From: Flammeovirga sp. SJP92
Lineage (GTDB): Bacteria > Bacteroidota > Bacteroidia > Cytophagales > Flammeovirgaceae
Assembly (NCBI RefSeq): GCF_001583495.1
Contig: NZ_LQAQ01000112.1
Span: 62,001-126,000 of the forward strand
Direction of reading: 5' to 3'
DNA length: 64,000 bases
Shown: piece by piece, positions 55,573 to 64,000 of the stretch
How the letters are laid out: each line of letters starts with the position of its first letter
Numbering within the stretch: the stretch's first letter is position 1
Made by a program: the position numbers and the translations under genes
Notes under the pieces: generated by a model
Told to the model about the DNA's origin: nothing
Seen by the model: the letters and a program-made list of their open reading frames with translations, nothing else
Database searches by the model: none

Positions 55573-56532
55573 ATGAAAGCACTTACTTTTTCATCTTTTG
55601 GTGGACCTGAAGTATTAGAATATATTGAGGTGTCAAAACCAGAAATCAAAGCCAATGAAGTATTGGTGGAGAATAAAGCCATCGGACTTAATTTTGCTGA
55701 CATCTATAGAAGAAAAGGAAATTATCACTTAAAAGGAGAACCTCCATTTATCGCCGGATATGAAGGCGCCGGAGTAGTAGTTGAATCAAAGTCTGATAAA
55801 TATAAAGTTGGTGATAGAATTGCTTACACTGATGTTCCGTTTGCAAATGCAGAGTACATCGTTGTACCCGAAGATCATGTGATTCCTATTTCTAAAAAGG
55901 TGGATTTTTCATTGGCTGCATCAGTATTATTACAAGGTCTCACGGCTCATTATTTGGCCAATGATAGTTATGCTGTGAGCAAAGGTGAAACGGTATTAAT
56001 TCATGCCATGCCTGGAGGGGTAGGACAGATCTTATCTCAAATCTGTAAATCAAAAGGAGCTAAAGTCATTGGGCTCACTCGAAGTGAAAATAAGCTACAA
56101 ACTATATTGGAAACCAATGCAGATCATGCATTACAGTTGGATGACAATTGGGGAAATAAAGTAAAAGAAATCACTGACGGAAAAGGAGTTGATGTAGTTT
56201 ATGATAGCGTTGGTGTTACAATCATGGATTCTTTTGAAGTCACAAAAGATACTGGTACAGTAGTATTTTATGGTATGAGTGGAGGAGACCCGGTTGCCAT
56301 TGATCCAAGAATGTTGATGGATACAAGTAAAACATTAACTGGTGGAGATCTTTGGAGTTATTTGGTCAATCATCATGAGAGAATGACAAGAGCTAATGCT
56401 CTATTTGAATTGATAGAACAAGGAAAAGTAAAAATAAAGGAACCTGTCAGTTTCAAACTTTCAGAAGGAAAGAAAGCACATGAATATCTGGAAGGTGGCA
56501 AGAGTTCTAGTAAAGTATTACTAATCCCGTAA
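55573..56532 (+). CDS. Zinc-independent quinone oxidoreductase (MDR family, Qor-like)
   Basis: A 319-residue medium-chain dehydrogenase/reductase of normal Qor length. The N-terminal GroES-like domain shows FGGPEVLEYIEV and GLNFADIYRRKGNY, and the Rossmann domain shows H-A-M-P-G-G-V-G-Q, a variant of the AAAGGVG NADPH-binding motif with Met-Pro in place of Ala-Ala. Zn ligands of alcohol dehydrogenases are absent. It probably reduces quinones or enones with NADPH. It is monocistronic; a hairpin follows. Confidence 0.88.
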   Translation: MKALTFSSFGGPEVLEYIEVSKPEIKANEVLVENKAIGLNFADIYRRKGNYHLKGEPPFIAGYEGAGVVVESKSDKYKVGDRIAYTDVPFANAEYIVVPEDHVIPISKKVDFSLAASVLLQGLTAHYLANDSYAVSKGETVLIHAMPGGVGQILSQICKSKGAKVIGLTRSENKLQTILETNADHALQLDDNWGNKVKEITDGKGVDVVYDSVGVTIMDSFEVTKDTGTVVFYGMSGGDPVAIDPRMLMDTSKTLTGGDLWSYLVNHHERMTRANALFELIEQGKVKIKEPVSFKLSEGKKAHEYLEGGKSSSKVLLIP

Positions 56533-56600
56533 GGTTTTATTGCAAAAGTAGTTATTCACTTTAATCATTTCAATTAATTTATTTAATTGAGAAATTATAT

Positions 56601-56640
56601 AAGCCTGTTTGAAAACAATTAGATTTGCAGACAGGTTTAT
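56601..56640 (+). terminator. Hairpin after the quinone oxidoreductase
   Basis: An 11-bp stem (56601-56611 with 56628-56638, two G-T pairs, 16-base loop) lies 68 bases after the stop. The T run is short (TTT-AT), so termination is only likely. Confidence 0.5.
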
Positions 56641-56679
56641 TGAAACTATACACTATTAAGTTGAATAACTACACCAGAA

Positions 56680-57516
56680 ATGATAACTACCAAATCACTT
56701 AACTATGAAAATGTAAAAGGGTACCAATTTGGTTACAGCCTTATTGGGAAACCAAAATTATCTACCTATATCTATTTCATTGACGGCCTTTTAATTGATA
56801 CTGGACAGAGCAAGGTAAGAGAAGTTTTATTAGATAAAATTGATCACCTTTCTGTAGATCAGATTTTTGTCACACATCATCATGAAGATCATACAGGAAA
56901 CATTCTTCCTTTAAAAGAACGATTCCAATGTCCTGTGTACAGCTCTGATAAGTGTGCACAATTGATGAATAATCCACCGTCACTAAGTTTCGCTCAGAAA
57001 ATCACCTGGGGAGACCGAGAAACGTATGGTAATTTGATACCTATTGAAAATGAAATAAAAACACGAAATTATACTTTTGAAATCATTCCAATTCCAGGTC
57101 ATGCTTCTGATATGGTCGCCTTATATGAACCGAATGAAAAATGGTTGTTTTCTGCTGATCTTTATATCAATTCCTATATTGGATATTTTTTATACAGCGA
57201 AAGCGTTCAGCAACAAATTTCTTCAATTGAAAAAATATTGAATTATGATTTTAAAGTAATGTTTTGTAATCATAATCCTCAATTAGAAAACCCTAAACAG
57301 AAACTTAGGGATAAACTCAATTTTTTAGAAACTTCATTTCATTCAGTTGCAGACTTATATCTAAAAGGGATGGATGAAAAAGAAATATTTAAAACATTGA
57401 AATTCAAAGAGAATTGGATCGTTAAACTCTTGTCAGCAGGAGCATTGTCAAAAGTTAATTTAATACGTTCAGTAATTAAGGATATCAACAATTCAAAAAA
57501 GAAAGTAGCTCGATAA
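56680..57516 (+). CDS. Metallo-beta-lactamase-fold hydrolase
   Basis: A 278-residue cytoplasmic protein. The metal site H-x-H-x-D-H is present as H66-x-H68-x-D70-H71, followed by IPGHASDM (third His), SADLYIN (bridging Asp) and a late His in CNHNPQ. The C-terminal ~70 residues are a helical region (KEIFKTLKFKENWIVKLLS). The family includes glyoxalase II-like thioesterases and RNase-related hydrolases; the exact substrate is unknown. It converges with the minus-strand hydrolase and shares a bidirectional terminator. Confidence 0.85.
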   Translation: MITTKSLNYENVKGYQFGYSLIGKPKLSTYIYFIDGLLIDTGQSKVREVLLDKIDHLSVDQIFVTHHHEDHTGNILPLKERFQCPVYSSDKCAQLMNNPPSLSFAQKITWGDRETYGNLIPIENEIKTRNYTFEIIPIPGHASDMVALYEPNEKWLFSADLYINSYIGYFLYSESVQQQISSIEKILNYDFKVMFCNHNPQLENPKQKLRDKLNFLETSFHSVADLYLKGMDEKEIFKTLKFKENWIVKLLSAGALSKVNLIRSVIKDINNSKKKVAR

Positions 57517-57525
57517 TATTTCAAT

Positions 57526-57567
57526 AAAAAAGCCTTCCATGATTTATTAGTTTCATGGAAGGCTTTT
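57526..57567. terminator. Bidirectional terminator between convergent genes
   Basis: A perfect 15-bp stem (57528-57542 with 57553-57567, 10-base loop) has A/T runs on both outer sides. It serves the + gene ending at 57516 and the - gene ending at 57583. Confidence 0.92.
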
Positions 57568-57582
57568 CATCATTAAAGCATT

Positions 57583-59202
57583 TTATTTGATCAATCCGAC
57601 TTGTGTACCAATCCACTCATTGATTGTTTTGAATAAGAAAGGATGATACCCTTCAATTTCTGTCAATTGAACATCTCCACGTTTTCCACCTTTAATCAGT
57701 AAGTGATTCACTTTTGGTAGAATTCTCGTATCAAACAAAGAAGCATTTTTAAACGTATCAACTCTATTTTTATTCATTACTGGATCTAGAAGCTTATCTC
57801 TTTCGCCATACAAAGTAAGAACAGGAACATTCACTTTTTCCCATGCTTCCTTCGCATCAAAATCATAGTATCTTTTCCACCATTCAATATATTCTGTCTC
57901 ATCAAGAGTTGTGACATACTCAATCATTGGAGTGACTAGAATCTTGTTGTGTGCTTGGATCAAGCTTTCAGTTTTTTTTCCAGATGCCAGGTATTTTATT
58001 AATTCATCTTGATATTCTAATGTGATTTTTACGTCGTCAGGAGTAAATTCGTCTGCAATCAATCTTTTTTCTAACCCCTGTCTTTCTTGATCCACAAACT
58101 TACTCATTGCACCAGAAATATTGACAATGAATTGAATATCCTCATCGTTCTCAATTGCTAATGGCATTACATATCCAGCCTGATCAAAACCGACAAGCCC
58201 AATTCTTTTTTCATCAATACGTTTTGTTTTCTTGAGCTTGTGAATCACCTTTTTTAAATCTGAAGCAAGATCATAGAAATCAGCACTTTTTCTGTCTCCA
58301 GTTGAAACTCCACAACCCCTTTTATCATACACAAAAGTGGCAACACCATAATACGGAAGTGTCTTTACATATTCATCAAAAATATTTCCTCTAAACTGTT
58401 CCCCTGCACCAGGTACATAAATAACGAGTGGGATACTCTTATCATCCACATTCGGATAAGTCAGTGTTCCTTCAATTTCTACATTGTCATTTTTGATACT
58501 AATATCTTTAAAATCACTGAGCTCTTGCAATCTTTTCCCTTCTTTTAGTGAAGTTCCTTCAGTGTAAGAATCATATTGAAGGCGTTCTGCCTCACCATTT
58601 TCATTTTTATATAAAGTGATTGTGAAATCTGTAGGATAAGAAGAAGCCATTTTAGGTCCTGCTGCAAAAGTAATTTGTCGCTCATCTTTATAAGTAGGGT
58701 AAAGTACTCTTTGTTTGCCATTTTTAAAATCAAGTACCCTTAATGGGTTAATAGATCCATCAATATAAAAGGGTTCTATTTGAATAATTCGTCCATCTTC
58801 AAAACTGAAGTAGCCCAAGAGGTTACCTAAATCAGCAATATGTATAGGAGAGAGGCGAATGAGGTTACAATCAAATTCTTTATAACCTACTTGAAACTTA
58901 CCCATAATAGTTGAGTCATTCAATATTTCACCTCTATAAGATGCAGCCATAGAAGGCGTGTCAATGATAAACTTTAAAGAATCTGAAGTTTCAGTGTAAT
59001 CATTTACTTTATCTGTTTCCTCTTGATGATAGAATAGTTTGACTTTGATTACAGAATCAATATCAACAAACATTAAATCTGGATATAAATCAAAATCAGC
59101 TGTTCCTATCCATTTTCCTTTTAGGTTTTCATTTTTCCATTGACCATGTGCTGTGCTTAAAAATGAAGTTAATAAAATTAGAGGAAATAAAAATTTTAGC
59201 AT
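57583..59202 (-). CDS. Secreted alpha/beta hydrolase with Asp at the nucleophile position
   Basis: A 539-residue protein with signal peptide (residues 1-20, ending AHGQ). Residues ~25-240 are a beta-rich N-terminal domain; the alpha/beta hydrolase domain follows (~240-539). The fold marks are clear: IYVPGAGEQFRG (oxyanion turn), FVYDKRGCGVS, LYGERDKLLDP (acid Asp) and LPKVNHLLIKGG (His). The elbow reads L-V-G-F-D-Q-A-G with Asp340 where close relatives have Ser in G-H-S-Q-G. The DNA codon is GAT (58183-58185 on the complement), without sign of frameshift. It either uses an Asp nucleophile as haloalkane dehalogenases do, or is inactive. It lies 8 bases after the phosphatase gene. Confidence 0.82.
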   Translation of the reverse strand: MLKFLFPLILLTSFLSTAHGQWKNENLKGKWIGTADFDLYPDLMFVDIDSVIKVKLFYHQEETDKVNDYTETSDSLKFIIDTPSMAASYRGEILNDSTIMGKFQVGYKEFDCNLIRLSPIHIADLGNLLGYFSFEDGRIIQIEPFYIDGSINPLRVLDFKNGKQRVLYPTYKDERQITFAAGPKMASSYPTDFTITLYKNENGEAERLQYDSYTEGTSLKEGKRLQELSDFKDISIKNDNVEIEGTLTYPNVDDKSIPLVIYVPGAGEQFRGNIFDEYVKTLPYYGVATFVYDKRGCGVSTGDRKSADFYDLASDLKKVIHKLKKTKRIDEKRIGLVGFDQAGYVMPLAIENDEDIQFIVNISGAMSKFVDQERQGLEKRLIADEFTPDDVKITLEYQDELIKYLASGKKTESLIQAHNKILVTPMIEYVTTLDETEYIEWWKRYYDFDAKEAWEKVNVPVLTLYGERDKLLDPVMNKNRVDTFKNASLFDTRILPKVNHLLIKGGKRGDVQLTEIEGYHPFLFKTINEWIGTQVGLIK

Positions 59203-59210
59203 CGTTGGAG

Positions 59211-61400
59211 TTAAGGTTTGAGATGAAAGCCTATAACTAGGATATCATCTATTTGATGTTCTGTTTTACCTTCACCGGTCATCCATCTGATTAAAAATTG
59301 ATCTAAAGCCATTTTTTGCTTATCCATTGGAAGTTTGTGGATCATCTCCAATAAGTCCCTAAACTTCTTACCGCCAATTTTTCGATTGATTGGACCACCA
59401 AATTGATCTTGATAACCATCGGAAGAAATATAAAAAACAGTAGGAGAAGTTACTCTTACTTTGTGTGTTGTGAACTCAAAAGTATCCAGATTTGCAGATC
59501 CAATACTACATTTATCACCTTTTATATGTCCGAAATTATTATTCTCAATATAGTAAAGAGGGTTTTTCGCCCCTGCAAATGTAAGAATAGAATTTTTCTT
59601 ATCATATACACACATACATAAATCCATACCGTCTTTCAGTGCACCTTTCCCTTCTGCTTGCTTGTGCAATTCAACTTTAATATAGTGATTGAGCTGATCT
59701 AATATATGTCCTGGATCTGTGGTGCGGTCAGTAATTACAATCTGTTTTAAAAGACGTTCTCCAATCATAGACATAAATGCTCCAGGAACACCATGACCTG
59801 TACAATCTATAGCTGCAATAAAAGAATGTGTTTGACTTTCATAGTGCCAATAAAAATCTCCAGATACAATGTCTTTGGGCTTATAAAGTACAAATGATTC
59901 AGGAAAAGAATGCTGTATCGCTTCTATACTTGGAAGTATAGCATTCTGTATTCTTTGTGCATAATTAATACTAGCTGTAATTTTCTCATTTTTCTTGGAA
60001 AGCTCACGTTTTTGACTTTCTATTTCTTCATTCTGCTTTTCTAAACTAGCATTCATTGATTGAATTTCACCATAAGCCTCCTCAATTTTACGAGTATATC
60101 TATCTGTTTCCTGCGATACTTTATCAAGCTGACGTGTTCTTTCTTTTACTCGTCGCTCTAGCGTTTTTCTATCCTTTTCCTGTTGTTGAATAAGTGATTC
60201 TTGAATTTTTTCTGTGTCTTCCTGAATAAACTTATACTTATCACTCAATGCAAGTGAAAGTAACATAATTTCCATAATGGTACCAAACGCTAGTGCATAA
60301 CGTGTCATTAAGTTGGATTCTATAACCCCTTCGGTAGTCAATGTATGTGTTAAGATCCCCAAAGTGAAAAATGCCCATGCCATAATAAAATAACGAGCAA
60401 ATTTATTTCCTTTCCGATATACATAAATACCAGAGGAAATTAAAACAATAGCATTGATAGAAGTTGATTTATTGGAGAGTTCCATTACAGTTTGATAGTT
60501 GCCGAAGAAGGTATAACCAAACAATAGCAGACCTAAAGTAATCATTCCAATTAATGCCCCATAAACATATTTGGAATAGTTTCTTACTTTCAGAAAAGAA
60601 AGCGTAAAGATGGCTGAGGTGATAATCCAAAAACTAATAGCCAATGGGGCAATGTATTTTTGAAGCCCCGGACTCCATTGGTGTAAATACTGGAAGTTAT
60701 GCCCACTATCGCTGGAGAAATAGATCACATTGCCTACAATTGGTAAAACATAAAGTAGGTAATTGATGTCCCTCAATGAGAAGAAAATCATTAGGTTATA
60801 AAGGACCATAATCAAGATGATACCAAAATATAAACCATATAACATCTCTGAAAAAAGACTGTATTCTAGAAAAGCGTCTCCTGTGTAAATTTTCATTGGA
60901 AGGTTGATACCATTACTGGAGTAGACTTTTACATATACATTATACTTAGTGTCTTTCTTTAGTTCAAAAGGAACAATGAAGTTTCTATGATTGATTACTC
61001 TAGAATTGAACGGGAAAATATCTCCTAATTCCCAGGATATAAAGTTTTTCTGACCGTTTTCAATCAAGTACACTTTTAAATAATCAATGTTAGGATTAGC
61101 AATTTCGAAATACCAGTTTTTATTGTGGTCTACTTCATGCTCAATCGGTATTTTCAACCACAAAGTCTGCTCAAGAAATCCAAAATTGAGATCATCATCT
61201 GCTTTAATAAAATAATCTTCGGGGGCGTCTTTTATTTTACTAAATTCTGTTTCATCATTGTCCAGAAAATAAAGGATGTCATTCTCAATTTTTAATTCTT
61301 CTACTAAATCATCTAGGTTTACAGAAGGAGTAGTATTTTGAGCAATAGCAGGGAAAAGAATAGCAGTAAGTAGAAAAAGTAATAAGTTTAGGACTCGCAT
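59211..61400 (-). CDS. 7TMR-DISM receptor with SpoIIE-type PP2C phosphatase output
   Basis: A 729-residue sensor. Order: signal peptide (1-20); 7TMR-DISMED2 extracellular domain (~25-175, with WLKIPIEHEVDHNKNWYFEI and NFIVPFELK); seven membrane helices (~185-390, starting LYGLYFGIILIMVLYNLMIF); a long coiled coil (~395-490, EKDRKTLERRVKERTRQLDK); then a SpoIIE-like PP2C phosphatase (~510-729) with the metal-binding motif A-A-I-D-C-T-G-H-G-V-P-G-A-F-M-S and FYISSDGYQDQFGG. Such proteins sense an external ligand and dephosphorylate anti-sigma antagonists or similar partners. No partner kinase is in the window. It is first of a two-gene operon with the hydrolase. Confidence 0.92.
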   Translation of the reverse strand: MRVLNLLLFLLTAILFPAIAQNTTPSVNLDDLVEELKIENDILYFLDNDETEFSKIKDAPEDYFIKADDDLNFGFLEQTLWLKIPIEHEVDHNKNWYFEIANPNIDYLKVYLIENGQKNFISWELGDIFPFNSRVINHRNFIVPFELKKDTKYNVYVKVYSSNGINLPMKIYTGDAFLEYSLFSEMLYGLYFGIILIMVLYNLMIFFSLRDINYLLYVLPIVGNVIYFSSDSGHNFQYLHQWSPGLQKYIAPLAISFWIITSAIFTLSFLKVRNYSKYVYGALIGMITLGLLLFGYTFFGNYQTVMELSNKSTSINAIVLISSGIYVYRKGNKFARYFIMAWAFFTLGILTHTLTTEGVIESNLMTRYALAFGTIMEIMLLSLALSDKYKFIQEDTEKIQESLIQQQEKDRKTLERRVKERTRQLDKVSQETDRYTRKIEEAYGEIQSMNASLEKQNEEIESQKRELSKKNEKITASINYAQRIQNAILPSIEAIQHSFPESFVLYKPKDIVSGDFYWHYESQTHSFIAAIDCTGHGVPGAFMSMIGERLLKQIVITDRTTDPGHILDQLNHYIKVELHKQAEGKGALKDGMDLCMCVYDKKNSILTFAGAKNPLYYIENNNFGHIKGDKCSIGSANLDTFEFTTHKVRVTSPTVFYISSDGYQDQFGGPINRKIGGKKFRDLLEMIHKLPMDKQKMALDQFLIRWMTGEGKTEHQIDDILVIGFHLKP

Positions 61401-61730
61401 ATAAAAGCAAATGTTGTGTTGGTATTGAAAAAAGATGTTATATTAGAATTCTAATATTCGTCTATTTTGTACATGGGATCATAGTAATCCAGAGATCACG
61501 AAAGTTATTTTATCGAATTCTTCCCGGATTGTAGATATAACGTTTAACGTATTATTTATATTTCCTTTTTCAGCAAATTAAAATACTTTTCTATGATTTT
61601 AGGAGTTATTTCAGGTACATAATGAAGAATCACATTAGAATTAATTTTCATAAAGGTTATTATACAAAATAACATTTTAAAGTTACAATCTGTAATATTC
61701 AACTATATATTATACAATAAAGAGAAAAAA
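61401..61730. other. Divergent intergenic region with an 18-bp palindrome
   Basis: A 330-base gap between the phosphatase (-) and the caspase-like gene (+). It has an exact 18-base palindrome centred on GAATTC (61440-61457), 40 bases before the phosphatase start, which could be an operator. The rest is AT-rich; no gene and no clear promoter are seen. Confidence 0.5.
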
Positions 61731-63944
61731 ATGAGAATGAAACTCAAAAATTATTTTTTGTTTTTTTGTTTGTTCACAATCTGTCATATTTCTTACTCTT
61801 CCGGGAAAAAAGCGTTATTGATTGGAATAGATCATTATTATGATTCAGAAAAAGAAAGATATGCTGAATGGCAAGATCTTGATGGTGCTGTAAATGATGC
61901 TACCGTAATGTACAATCTTTTGAAATCTAAATATGGGTTTAGTACAAAAGATATGACATTATTAGTTTCTCCAAAATCAACCACTAAAAAATCCATTGTC
62001 AAGGCGTTTAATCAATTAATTAAGTCCGCTAGTAAAGGTGATCAAGTTTGTATTTACTATGCTGGACATGGTGCACAAATAAAGAATTCTAAATTCTATG
62101 AATTAGACAAAAAACACGAAGCAATAGTTCCTTCTGATGTGTTAAGAACAAATAACTTTTTATTGGATGTTGAAATCAATGAATTGTTAAACAGGTTGCT
62201 GGATAAAGAAGCTGAGCTGACTGTGATTTTTGATAACTGTTTTAGCGGTTCAGGCACAAGAGGAGCTATTGACCTTAACAGTCTGCAGTCACGTTACGTA
62301 CCTATCAGTGATATAGACATTGATCAGACTTATAAAAAGCAAAAATCTGCAGCAGAAAGAGGAGCTTTGGTTGTATCAGCAGCTCAAGATTATCAGTTGG
62401 CAAAAGAATACAAAGATAACAGAGGACAGTCTCATGGTGTATTTACGTATGCTTTGATGAAAGCAATGCAGATGAGTTCAGTCAATGAATCAGCAGAGGA
62501 TATTTTTAAAAGAGTCAATTCAATCATTTTGTACAATGCTGTTCCTAGACAAGATCCGGTGATAGAAGGTCAGGAGGAAAGAATGAAGCAACCTTTGTTT
62601 GGTGGCGTAGCAGACCCTTCAATTGGAGTTCAGGTAGGAATTGTGGATGCCGAAAATAAATACAAGATTACTTTAGATGGTGGTAGTGCAGTGGGCATTG
62701 TTCCGGGCACACAGTTGACACATGTGAAAAAAGAGGTGGTGGTTGAAGTAACTGCTTTGTTTGGTGTAAATGGCTGCTATGGCAAAGTAATTCAAGGGGA
62801 TAAAGCACTAGAGGAAGGCGATCTTGTAAAGGTGACAAAATGGGCTCCTTACAACAAAAATCGTCTAAAGGTATACTTTGGTGAAATGGGTATTTCTGAT
62901 ATTGAAATTAACGCATTGAAAGAATTAGAAAGGTTATTGGCAGATAAAGGAGTACTTGAATATGCTCCTTATGAAGAAAATGTTGGGTTCATCATCAAGA
63001 AAGAAGATGACAAATGGAAAGGGTTTTATTCGCCTTCTGAATCTATATCATTTGGTCATTCAATTCCTTCTTTTGAAAAATTGGAAAAGGTGATTTCAAA
63101 GTTAGAAACTCCTAATAACAAAATATTTATTGAAGTGCCTCCAAGCACAGCGGTATATCAAGAATTGAACGGAAGTTTATCAGGTCAGCCAAAGATTCAA
63201 GCTGTAAAAGCTGAAGAAAAGTTTGATTACTGTTTGATTGGAAGGTTTAATGATAAAAATGAATTAGAGTATTCTTGGGTTAGATTTGGTGCTCAAAAAG
63301 AGGAAAAGCATAATCCATTGCCTTCGTATACGGATTGGGTAGCTCCACATAGAACTTTCACATTGTCAAATTATGCTGAAAGACTTGGAGAATTGAAAGG
63401 GTGGCTGACAATGGAAGTTCCTCCCAATAATGCAAATTTCCCTTTTAAGTTTGCACTGAAAAAGCATTCTACTGGAGCTTTGGTAAAAAATGGAGCTTTG
63501 GTAGAAGGAGAAGAATATGGTTTGGCGCTTTATAAGGATAATAATCTTTACGATAGCTGGAATATGGAGGACCGTTACCTTTATATTTTCTTATTGACAA
63601 GTGATGGATCTATGAAACTGTTATTTCCTGCGACAAACTCTTCGGTAGAAAATAATACTGAGCAAATCATGAAGGACCCAAGCGGTGATTATAAAGATGA
63701 AATCCTGATTGGATATCCTGATTTATTGAGTGTTTCACCTCCATTTACTACAGATAATATTTTGATGCTCAGTACTGTTACAGCCATTACTGAAACATCA
63801 ATTTTTAATCAAGACGGAGTAAGGGAAAGAGGATCTGGAGACTTATCATTAAATGAACTTATTGATGAGGAAGAAGAAAGAAGCTCAAAACAAAGTAATT
63901 GGTTCTTAGAGCGTCATACATTCTTCGGAACCAATACACAATAA
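61731..63944 (+). CDS. Secreted caspase-like (C14/metacaspase) protease with C-terminal DUF4384-like part
   Basis: A 737-residue protein; the ATG at 61737 is an alternative start. Signal peptide residues ~1-24. The p20-like caspase domain (~26-290) opens KKALLIGIDHYYD and has the catalytic His113 in Y-Y-A-G-H-G-A-Q and Cys170 in I-F-D-N-C-F-S-G-S-G. The Cys motif reads DNCFSGS rather than the more common DSCHSGS. Residues ~290-560 are a beta-rich linker region; the segment near ~575-700 (SFxL-type YLYIFLLTSDGSMKLLFP) resembles DUF4384. Bacterial metacaspases usually cleave after Arg or Lys. It stands alone and is followed by a strong terminator. Substrate and role are unknown. Confidence 0.88.
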   Translation: MRMKLKNYFLFFCLFTICHISYSSGKKALLIGIDHYYDSEKERYAEWQDLDGAVNDATVMYNLLKSKYGFSTKDMTLLVSPKSTTKKSIVKAFNQLIKSASKGDQVCIYYAGHGAQIKNSKFYELDKKHEAIVPSDVLRTNNFLLDVEINELLNRLLDKEAELTVIFDNCFSGSGTRGAIDLNSLQSRYVPISDIDIDQTYKKQKSAAERGALVVSAAQDYQLAKEYKDNRGQSHGVFTYALMKAMQMSSVNESAEDIFKRVNSIILYNAVPRQDPVIEGQEERMKQPLFGGVADPSIGVQVGIVDAENKYKITLDGGSAVGIVPGTQLTHVKKEVVVEVTALFGVNGCYGKVIQGDKALEEGDLVKVTKWAPYNKNRLKVYFGEMGISDIEINALKELERLLADKGVLEYAPYEENVGFIIKKEDDKWKGFYSPSESISFGHSIPSFEKLEKVISKLETPNNKIFIEVPPSTAVYQELNGSLSGQPKIQAVKAEEKFDYCLIGRFNDKNELEYSWVRFGAQKEEKHNPLPSYTDWVAPHRTFTLSNYAERLGELKGWLTMEVPPNNANFPFKFALKKHSTGALVKNGALVEGEEYGLALYKDNNLYDSWNMEDRYLYIFLLTSDGSMKLLFPATNSSVENNTEQIMKDPSGDYKDEILIGYPDLLSVSPPFTTDNILMLSTVTAITETSIFNQDGVRERGSGDLSLNELIDEEEERSSKQSNWFLERHTFFGTNTQ

Positions 63945-63957
63945 ATATGTATTAAAA

Positions 63958-63998
63958 CAATAAGACCTCATCATGTATTTGATGAGGTCTTATTGTTT
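63958..63998 (+). terminator. Terminator after the caspase-like gene
   Basis: A perfect 16-bp stem (63958-63973 with 63980-63995, 6-base loop) lies 13 bases after the stop. The T-rich tail runs into the window edge. Confidence 0.88.
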
Positions 63999-64000
63999 AT

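Noticed and set aside
58183-58185. Asp at the hydrolase nucleophile caused by frameshift or misread
   Set aside because: The frame is continuous with family motifs before and after, and the codon is a plain in-frame GAT, so it is taken as real.

Overview
The window is AT-rich DNA from a member of the Bacteroidota. The best fit is a gliding marine Cytophagales (Flammeovirga-like), although no 16S or other taxonomic marker is present. The evidence is several type IX secretion system (T9SS) cargo proteins with type A and type B C-terminal sorting domains, SprB-type repeats, a PorP/SprF-family membrane protein, TANFOR-type proteins, and the absence of clear Shine-Dalgarno sites.

Bases 1-33,268 are a large cell-surface locus on the + strand. 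The first block is tightly packed (gaps of 12 bases or less, or overlaps) and looks like one operon. It holds the 3' part of a giant beta-rich protein (cut by the window edge), a fibronectin-III-type protein, a 3,330-residue SprB-repeat protein with a type A tail, a 1,921-residue FG-GAP/Ig-repeat adhesin with a type B (gliding-associated) tail, and a PorP/SprF-like barrel fused to an OmpA peptidoglycan-binding domain. A terminator-like hairpin follows. A second block holds two small unknown secreted proteins, a 2,637-residue TANFOR protein built around an almost exact 388-residue repeat, and a second fibronectin-type protein. The giant protein plus FN3 protein arrangement therefore occurs twice. 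A type B cargo gene directly followed by a SprF-like gene matches the known rule that type B cargo needs a dedicated SprF partner.

Bases 33,459-38,095 are accessory: a likely orphan Imm11-type immunity gene and an unknown partner, a 23-bp tandem repeat array, a lipoprotein lipase-like hydrolase, and an Rpn/PDDEXK_2 nuclease. A T9SS-secreted sortilin/BNR-type protein (minus strand) follows to 41,647. The 1.55-kb gene-free stretch 41,648-43,199 holds a 380-bp MITE-like element with terminal inverted repeats and a 5-bp direct repeat, a REP-like multi-hairpin element, and a perfect 16-bp hairpin.

Bases 43,200-53,709 are a metabolic module for methylmalonyl-CoA. The + strand has methylmalonyl-CoA epimerase, a complete biotin-dependent Na+-translocating decarboxylase (carboxyltransferase, gamma, biotin carrier, beta) and both mutase subunits. 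The mutase chaperone MeaB plus an ArsC/YfgD-like protein are divergent. Together they interconvert succinyl-CoA and propionyl-CoA and can couple decarboxylation to a Na+ gradient.

Bases 53,787-63,944 are mixed single genes: a secreted esterase, a small membrane protein, a quinone oxidoreductase, a metallo-beta-lactamase-fold hydrolase, a two-gene operon of a 7TMR-DISM/SpoIIE phosphatase and an alpha/beta hydrolase whose nucleophile position is Asp instead of Ser, and a secreted caspase-like (C14) protein. Many genes are followed by strong hairpins.
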